Of a DNA stretch of 64,000 bases, positions 59,422 to 64,000 are shown one piece after another (position 1 is the first letter of the stretch; the number at the start of each line of letters is the position of its first letter). Made by a program: the position numbers and the translations under genes. Origin of the DNA: Sclerotinia nivalis (lineage: Eukaryota > Ascomycota > Leotiomycetes > Helotiales > Sclerotiniaceae); contig JAPEIS010000010.1 in assembly GCA_029531795.1 (NCBI GenBank), forward strand, positions 1,488,001-1,552,000. The letters run 5' to 3'. The notes below the pieces were generated by a model. That model was not told the origin of the DNA. It ran no database searches and was given only the letters and a program-made list of their open reading frames with translations.

Positions 59422-60830
59422 CTATTTGATTAAATATTTTATTGTATTTTTAATATATTTGCAATCTAATATAGTTTCGATATTATATTTGGTATTCGGG
59501 TTAATAAATTCGATTATAGTTTCTGGTGTATTCGGCGTTTCTGATAGTGCTAATTCAAATAAGGATATATAGAATACTGAATAGATATTTATAATATTTG
59601 ATAGCTTCAATTTGAAATTGATAGATCCTATTATTTTTTCAATTTCGAATAGTTCTAGTTTCTTGTGGTCTAGTTTATCGTTTAATTGTTGCGTTTGAAT
59701 GTTTTTTCGAATCAAATAAATTTTATCCTTTTTTTTAAAAGTAGATTTTATACTTTGTAATTCGTTATAATATACAATTATTCTTAAAACTATGAATTGT
59801 AGATCTAATGAGAATTGTTTATATAGTTCCTTGATTTCTGATATATCTTTTATAGTTTCATCGGTATTCACTGTTTGTAAAAATAATGAACAATAGATTA
59901 ATAAAGTATATCCATAGTTAATATATACTGATGTTATCTTTGTTGTCTTTATCTCCAATGTATTATATACGAATTAAATTAAGGGTAATAATTCAATCTA
60001 GTTATCTTGTTTATAATTGATATAGTAATGTAGATAGACTTCCATTATCTGATTTAGACGTTCTGTTTGGCCATCTGTTTGGGGGTGAAATACAGTAGAT
60101 AATTTGTATTTGATTTCAAACAATATTATAAGAGTAGTTCAGAATTTTGATATGAAAAGTTTATCTCTATCTGAAATTATTTCTTTTAGTATATTATGAA
60201 TATTGATTATATTTTGTAGGAACATATAAACCAGGTTATCTGCTGTTTATTTCTTATAGAATGATATTATATAAACAAATTTCGTTAATTTGTTTATTAT
60301 TATTAGAATAAAATCGTATTCTTTTATTGTAACTGAATCCTTCGAAATAAATAGTTTAACTACGAAATCCTATACGATGGATTTCCATGATTAAGTAGAT
60401 AAATTGGAGGTCTTGAGTTGACCATATAGAGTATATCTGGCAGCCTTGTTTTATATACAGGTATTGCAGTTCTCAACTATTTTCTTAATTGTAATTCTCA
60501 TTTTCGGAAAGTAAACTTCTTTTTTGATTCTAACAAAGGTTCTAATTATTTCTTGATACCTATAAGTTAGAAGTTCTTATTGTTCTCGAATATATCCTTC
60601 GATTAGTTTAGAAGGTATATATAATTTGTTATGGAAGTATATAAACCCTTTGTCGATATTGAATCCCTTCTTCAAATTATCTGTATTTTTAAGAATTCGT
60701 TTTGCAGTAGTATTTCATTTATATTCAGCCTTCAATTACTTCTTGATTATATTATAATCAATTCTAGAGGAGACAATGAGTTGTAGTTTATTATATACTA
60801 ATATATTATCTTCTTCCTTTAAGATTATAT
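59422..60830 (-). pseudogene. Gypsy-G pol, 3' part: integrase and chromodomain
   Basis: The open piece 59422-59958 reads INYGYTLL (end of the integrase target-binding part), LQFIVLRIIVYYNELQSIK, KKKDKIYLIRKNIQT, a GPY-type block FEIEKIIGSINFKLKLS, then the chromodomain start YNIETILDCKYIKNTIKYLI. Higher up on the minus strand, with stops, lie LIEGYIREQ, HHCC-like TYRYQEIIRTFVRIKKEVYF and NCNTCI (60470-60600), and a core with [13 protein letters not shown] remains near 60050-60080. Non-functional. Confidence 0.82.
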
Positions 60831-60835
60831 ATATT

Positions 60836-60955
60836 TGTTAGAACATATGATGCTCGCTAATACTAGCTTCCGCATTAGCATATATATCTCTTTAAGCTGT
60901 ACTATAGAATATTAGTTACACATACAACAATATATGCTTGATGGTCTTTCCAACA
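60836..60955 (+). repeat. Copia-I 5' LTR (120 bp)
   Basis: It runs TGTTAGAACATATGATGC to GGTCTTTCCAACA. The end is fixed by the primer site that follows. Same size class as the solo LTR at 45012-45132. Confidence 0.72.
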
Positions 60956-60971
60956 GGTTATGAGCTCCGTG
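60956..60971 (+). promoter_or_regulatory. Copia-I primer-binding site, probably for a half Met-tRNA
   Basis: GGTTATGAGCTCCGTG directly follows the LTR. The complement CACGGAGCTCATAACC contains CTCATAA, the usual anticodon loop of Met tRNAs. It resembles the site of Copia-D2. Confidence 0.62.
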
Positions 60972-61058
60972 TAGATGTATATATGGAGATTTGCTTACTA
61001 TAATACGATATTATATCATATTCTTTTTCAGAATGTGTTATTTATATAAAAATTAACA

Positions 61059-62030
61059 ATGGTGCCTTTCAACCCAATCTTTGAATTTGTTACAATCTCT
61101 ACGAAATGGGGCAGTATTGTTGTTTTCAATGGAGATAATTGGAGCGAATTCAAGGAATCTTGTTTGTTTGTATTTGGTGTAGCTGAAGCTATCGATATTA
61201 TCAACAATACTGAAAATCAATTAGATCCTTCCGATTTAGATTATTTCGATATTTTATTTTATGATTACAAGAAAAGAAGAGGTTATGCAATTGTTATATT
61301 CAATTTTGGAGTAAATGTAATTTATCGTTTAAGCTTTGTTGAGTATATTGATAATCTCGATGTTGCTTTTATGTAGGAAACTTTCAAATTATATGACAAT
61401 AGTGTTCACTCTTATTTTGTTGCTGAAGTTCGTCGTCAATTTCTACTCGAAACCTTCGATCCCAAAACTCAAACTCTTCGAAATTTCATTGAACGTTTTC
61501 TTTATTATCAACGACAAATTTCCAATAGTATATAATCAATCAGCTATGAAGAGGTTCATATTCAGTTCATAAATAAGATTCCCGAAATAGAAGGTTGGTA
61601 AACAGTAAAGATGTTTGTTTTTAATATTAATTAGAATCTTCAATAAGCAATGATGATCTTTAGTGTTTGTGAAAAACCAATTATTGTTATGGTAGTTTAT
61701 ACTGATAACAATCATTCTAATACGAAGGGAAACGGTTGAGGTTAAGGAGGACGAGATGTTTTTCGAGATGGTAAAGGTAAAAACGGCAGTCGAGGATATG
61801 ATGGAAACGATCGTAGCAAACGAGGTTGAGGTGATGGTTGTGGAGATTATATATCAAATGGAGGAATTGCAAAGGATTAATATCGATTCTGTTATAAATA
61901 TGATTATTATTAAAAGGATTGTTGTGCTTTAGTAAAAGCCAAAGTATTTGCTAGAAAAGGTAAGAAAGGGAAGGATGATGATAATGATAATGAAGAAGCT
62001 AAAACTCAAATAATTGAAGGAGATTAATAC
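61059..62030 (+). pseudogene. Copia-I gag
   Basis: ATG at 61059 opens MVPFNPIFEFVTISTKWGSI, with VFNGDNWSEFKESCLFVFGV as the N-terminal copia Gag block (open 61059-61376). The middle part follows in 61380-61700 with stops. A Gly/Arg/Asp-rich stretch near 61735-61855 (GRDVFRDGKGKNGSRGYDGN) looks like an RGG-type RNA-binding region. The zinc knuckle at 61881-61922 reads Y-R-F-C-Y-K-Y-D-Y-Y-*-K-D-C: the spacing is kept, but the first Cys and the His are Tyr and one position is a stop. Confidence 0.78.
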
Positions 62031-62600
62031 AATGGTATTGTTTATTCAGGGTTTGCTATGTATATGATTGATTCAAATATGGATTGGATATTTGATTCAG
62101 GAGCTATTCAATATTTTATTGATCAAATCGACAATCTTGAATATGTTTAATATTGGTCGACTCCAAGGAATATAAAGATTGTAAATAATATTTATGTTAA
62201 AAGTATTGTGTTTGGGAAAACCAGGATCGACAATTTCGAATTCACAGATGTTTGGTTTGTATTAGAATTCAGAAATACACAACTAATATCTGTCAAATTC
62301 CTTATATTGATAAAATGTAAAGTTATCTTTGAAGGAGATTCAATCTCTTATTGGAAATTCGGATAACTTTAATTCATTGCAAAACTTATGTCCGGATTAT
62401 ATATAATCAAATAATCATTTCAAATAAATATGACGAATTTTATTTTTCAAGATAACGAAGAAGAAGATCTCGAAGAAACAAATGTAGAATTGGTATATCG
62501 ATATTTAGAGTATCTCAATTATAATTAAATGAATAAATTAAAGAAAAGATCTGAAGGATTGAAATTTGTTAAAAGATCCAAAACGAAAAAAAGAAGAATT
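62030..62600 (+). pseudogene. Copia-I protease and pre-integrase
   Basis: YMIDSNMDWIFDSGAIQYFI at 62061-62120 holds the copia protease active site, DSGA intact. FVLEFRNTQLISVKFL follows. It continues to LKFVKRSKTKKRRICGLCFS near 62555-62620, which resembles the HHCC end of the pre-integrase region. Stops between. Confidence 0.75.
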
Positions 62601-62624
62601 TGCGGATTATGCTTTTCAGGATGA

Positions 62625-63200
62625 ATGAAAGAGTATTTCAACAAAGAGATAGCTGTTCGTATATTCAAGAAACTTCGATATATACATTATAATCTCTCAG
62701 GAATTCTTTTTTTTTCAATAAATAGAAATAGATATTTTCTTCTCATTATAAATGATACTACAAGAATTGATTGGATATATTATACGAAGGATAAAAAGAT
62801 TACAATAATGATTCCTGTTTTAATGAATCTTATTAAGGAAATTGAAAACGAAACAAAAGAAAAAGTTGTAATTGTTTATACAGATAATGGAAAAGGCGAA
62901 TTTGGTATAGCATTTCAAGACGAATTCAAGAAACTTGGTATACAATTCGAACCTTTTTTTCCAGGAAAGTATTCAATGAACGAAATCGTCGAGAAACAAA
63001 TTCAAAATGTTAATGTTAGATCTAGGAGTTTATTCGATCAGGTAGGTATACTAAATGATCAATGGGAGTTGACGATTCGTTATGCTATTTGATTATACAA
63101 TAGAGCTTCAACGAAAGTTCTATTATTCGGGAAATCAGGATCTTTATTCATAGCGATAATTTCTTTCGAAGTATATTACAGTAGATTACTGGATTTCTCG
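62625..63200 (+). pseudogene. Copia-I integrase
   Basis: The open frame 62625-63092 begins KEYFNKEIAVRIFKKLRYIH with LSGILFFSINRNRYFLLIIN as the first catalytic block (the usual Asp is Asn in LLIIND), VIVYTDNGKGEFGIAFQDEF as the second (Asp kept) and NEIVEKQIQNVNVRSRSL as the third (Glu kept). WELTIRYAI and LYNRASTKVLLFGKSG follow after a stop. Among the better preserved integrases here. Confidence 0.85.
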
Positions 63201-63209
63201 AATCTACAA

Positions 63210-63640
63210 ATGTTTAATTGTAAAGTATTCGTTCTCAATCTTCAATATTCAGGAAAACTAATAAAGAAGTTTGAATTACGAATATTAAAAGGGGATTTTG
63301 TATTTGTTGGAATGAATAGATATTATATTTATTTTCTATTTAGTTTTTTTTTTAAGAAGATAATAAGAATTGCAAATATTGATTTCAATAAATATAGTTT
63401 TCCATTTAAAGAAACTTCAATTGAATCAAAGTTTGGTATAGACAAAGCAACTCTAAGGTTTGATACAGACAGAGCAATTTCAAAGTCTGGTATAGACAAA
63501 GCAATTCTAAGATCTAATATAGATAGAGCAATTTCAAAATCTAATATAAATAAAAGAATTCTAAAAGTTAAGAAGAGAGATTTATTGTCTATAATGAAAA
63601 AGTTTCAACAAAAGAAAAAAAGAAGATCTTTGATATAGAA
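63210..63640 (+). pseudogene. Copia-I integrase C-terminus and repeat-bearing linker
   Basis: The open frame 63210-63638 starts MFNCKVFVLNLQYSGKLIKK (end of integrase) and continues to a linker with about two and a half 18-residue repeats of the form GIDKA-L---DRAISKS (63430-63560). It ends Lys/Arg-rich. The repeat lies between integrase and RT, a region that is variable in copia elements. Confidence 0.72.
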
Positions 63641-63649
63641 GGAGATTTT

Positions 63650-64000
63650 ATAAACAAATGCTAATATAGTTAGAAGTTTATTGAATATTGTTTGCAAATA
63701 CTGTTTGAGAAAGATTTTTAATAATCAAATTGTATAACAAATAAAAGCCTTGAAAGTTGTTACTATTGATGCTGAAAATTCTGTTCAAACTGGTAATCCA
63801 GTAGTATTTTTTGAGGTAATAGAATTTAAAAAGGCTATACGAAAAAACAATGAACAATAATTAAAAGCCATCAAATCTGAATTGATTAATCTTCAGAAGA
63901 ACGATACATTCGAGATTATACAAAGGGAAATGTTGAAAGGCAAGAAACTGATAACTTTCAAATGGATTCTGTAGAACAAAATGAATCAATTCAATAAGAT
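63650..64000 (+). pseudogene. Copia-I RT, N-terminal part, cut by the window edge
   Basis: VVFFEVIEFKKAIRKNNEQ, then a stop, then LKAIKSELINLQKNDTFEII, and KGKKLITFKWIL near 63935-63972. This is the start of a copia RT domain (the usual W, N.TW and GCKWV blocks are recognisable in altered form). It continues past 64000. Confidence 0.72.

Larger units (their letters stand above)
58191..60835 (-). mobile_element. Gypsy-G, minus strand, 3' half with antisense accessory ORF
   Basis: Read on the minus strand: integrase (60830 downward), chromodomain (ends 59422), a region encoding an ORF in the opposite direction (58860-59324), polypurine tract (atagagaataa), then the 486-bp 3' LTR (58676-58191). 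The 5' part is missing because Copia-I begins at 60836. It is inserted in the internal start of an E copy. Confidence 0.8.
60836..64000 (+). mobile_element. Copia-I, 5' part of a Ty1/copia element, runs out of the window
   Basis: It has a 120-bp 5' LTR, a primer site, then gag, protease, integrase and the first residues of RT in one broken frame. It is inserted at the 5' edge of Gypsy-G. The 3' LTR lies beyond 64000, so the TSD cannot be checked. Confidence 0.85.

Noticed and set aside
1..64000. CRISPR arrays, prokaryotic operons, tRNA or rRNA genes
   Set aside because: Repeats are LTRs or minisatellites without spacers. No cloverleaf-forming gene was seen, and the tRNA-like motifs are primer sites.

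Overview
The window is a gene-poor, very AT-rich block made almost entirely of mutated transposable elements. It most likely comes from a filamentous ascomycete (Pezizomycotina). The grounds are Ty3/gypsy elements with an integrase chromodomain, two deep Ty1/copia lineages, a LINE whose EN-RT-RNase H order and C-terminal region resemble Tad1-type elements, and a Tc1/mariner copy. All carry C:G to T:A damage with TAA/TAG/TGA at former Gln and Trp codons, the mark of repeat-induced point mutation (RIP). The species cannot be named from this sequence. No host gene, tRNA, rRNA or CRISPR array was found.

Layout (labels are mine). 1-428: 3' end of Gypsy-F. 557-954: solo LTR. 1165-3755: Copia-D1, 5' part, carrying a solo LTR. 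3756-4056: inverted Gypsy-F end. 4057-18206: Gypsy-A1, split by Copia-E1 (4812-11286) and by a short element S1 (11512-17608) that itself holds a LINE (11703-17498). 18207-32173: Gypsy-A2, holding a solo LTR and Gypsy-B (24193-31093). 32174-34684: 3' part of Gypsy-C. 34685-35545: a second piece of Copia-D1. 36301-58167: Copia-E2, split by Copia-D2 (37195-46308, itself holding a Tc1/mariner and a 121-bp solo LTR), Gypsy-H (49049-54842), S2 (56213-56500) and a 175-bp solo LTR. 58191-60835: minus-strand Gypsy-G with an antisense accessory ORF. 60836-64000: Copia-I, leaving the window.

Most insertions can be placed to the base from target-site duplications (TSDs): AAAAC, TTAAA, ATAAT/GTAAT, AGACC, AGTTT, GAATC, TATAC, TA, AATAT, TTTCT, ATCTC, and 4-bp GTAG and TTAT. 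For several, an uninterrupted relative elsewhere in the window shows the empty site, so the order of events can be read.

The main observations are these. In five of five clear LTR pairs the outer LTR edge is less mutated than the inner edge. Short solo LTRs stay GC-rich inside heavily mutated hosts. The same Asp-to-Asn change sits in the RT active site of three elements. Zinc-knuckle Cys/His residues have turned into Tyr in three gag proteins. Two copia primer sites look complementary to the anticodon arm of a Met tRNA. Two gypsy elements carry extra ORFs between pol and the 3' LTR, one of them antisense and nearly intact.
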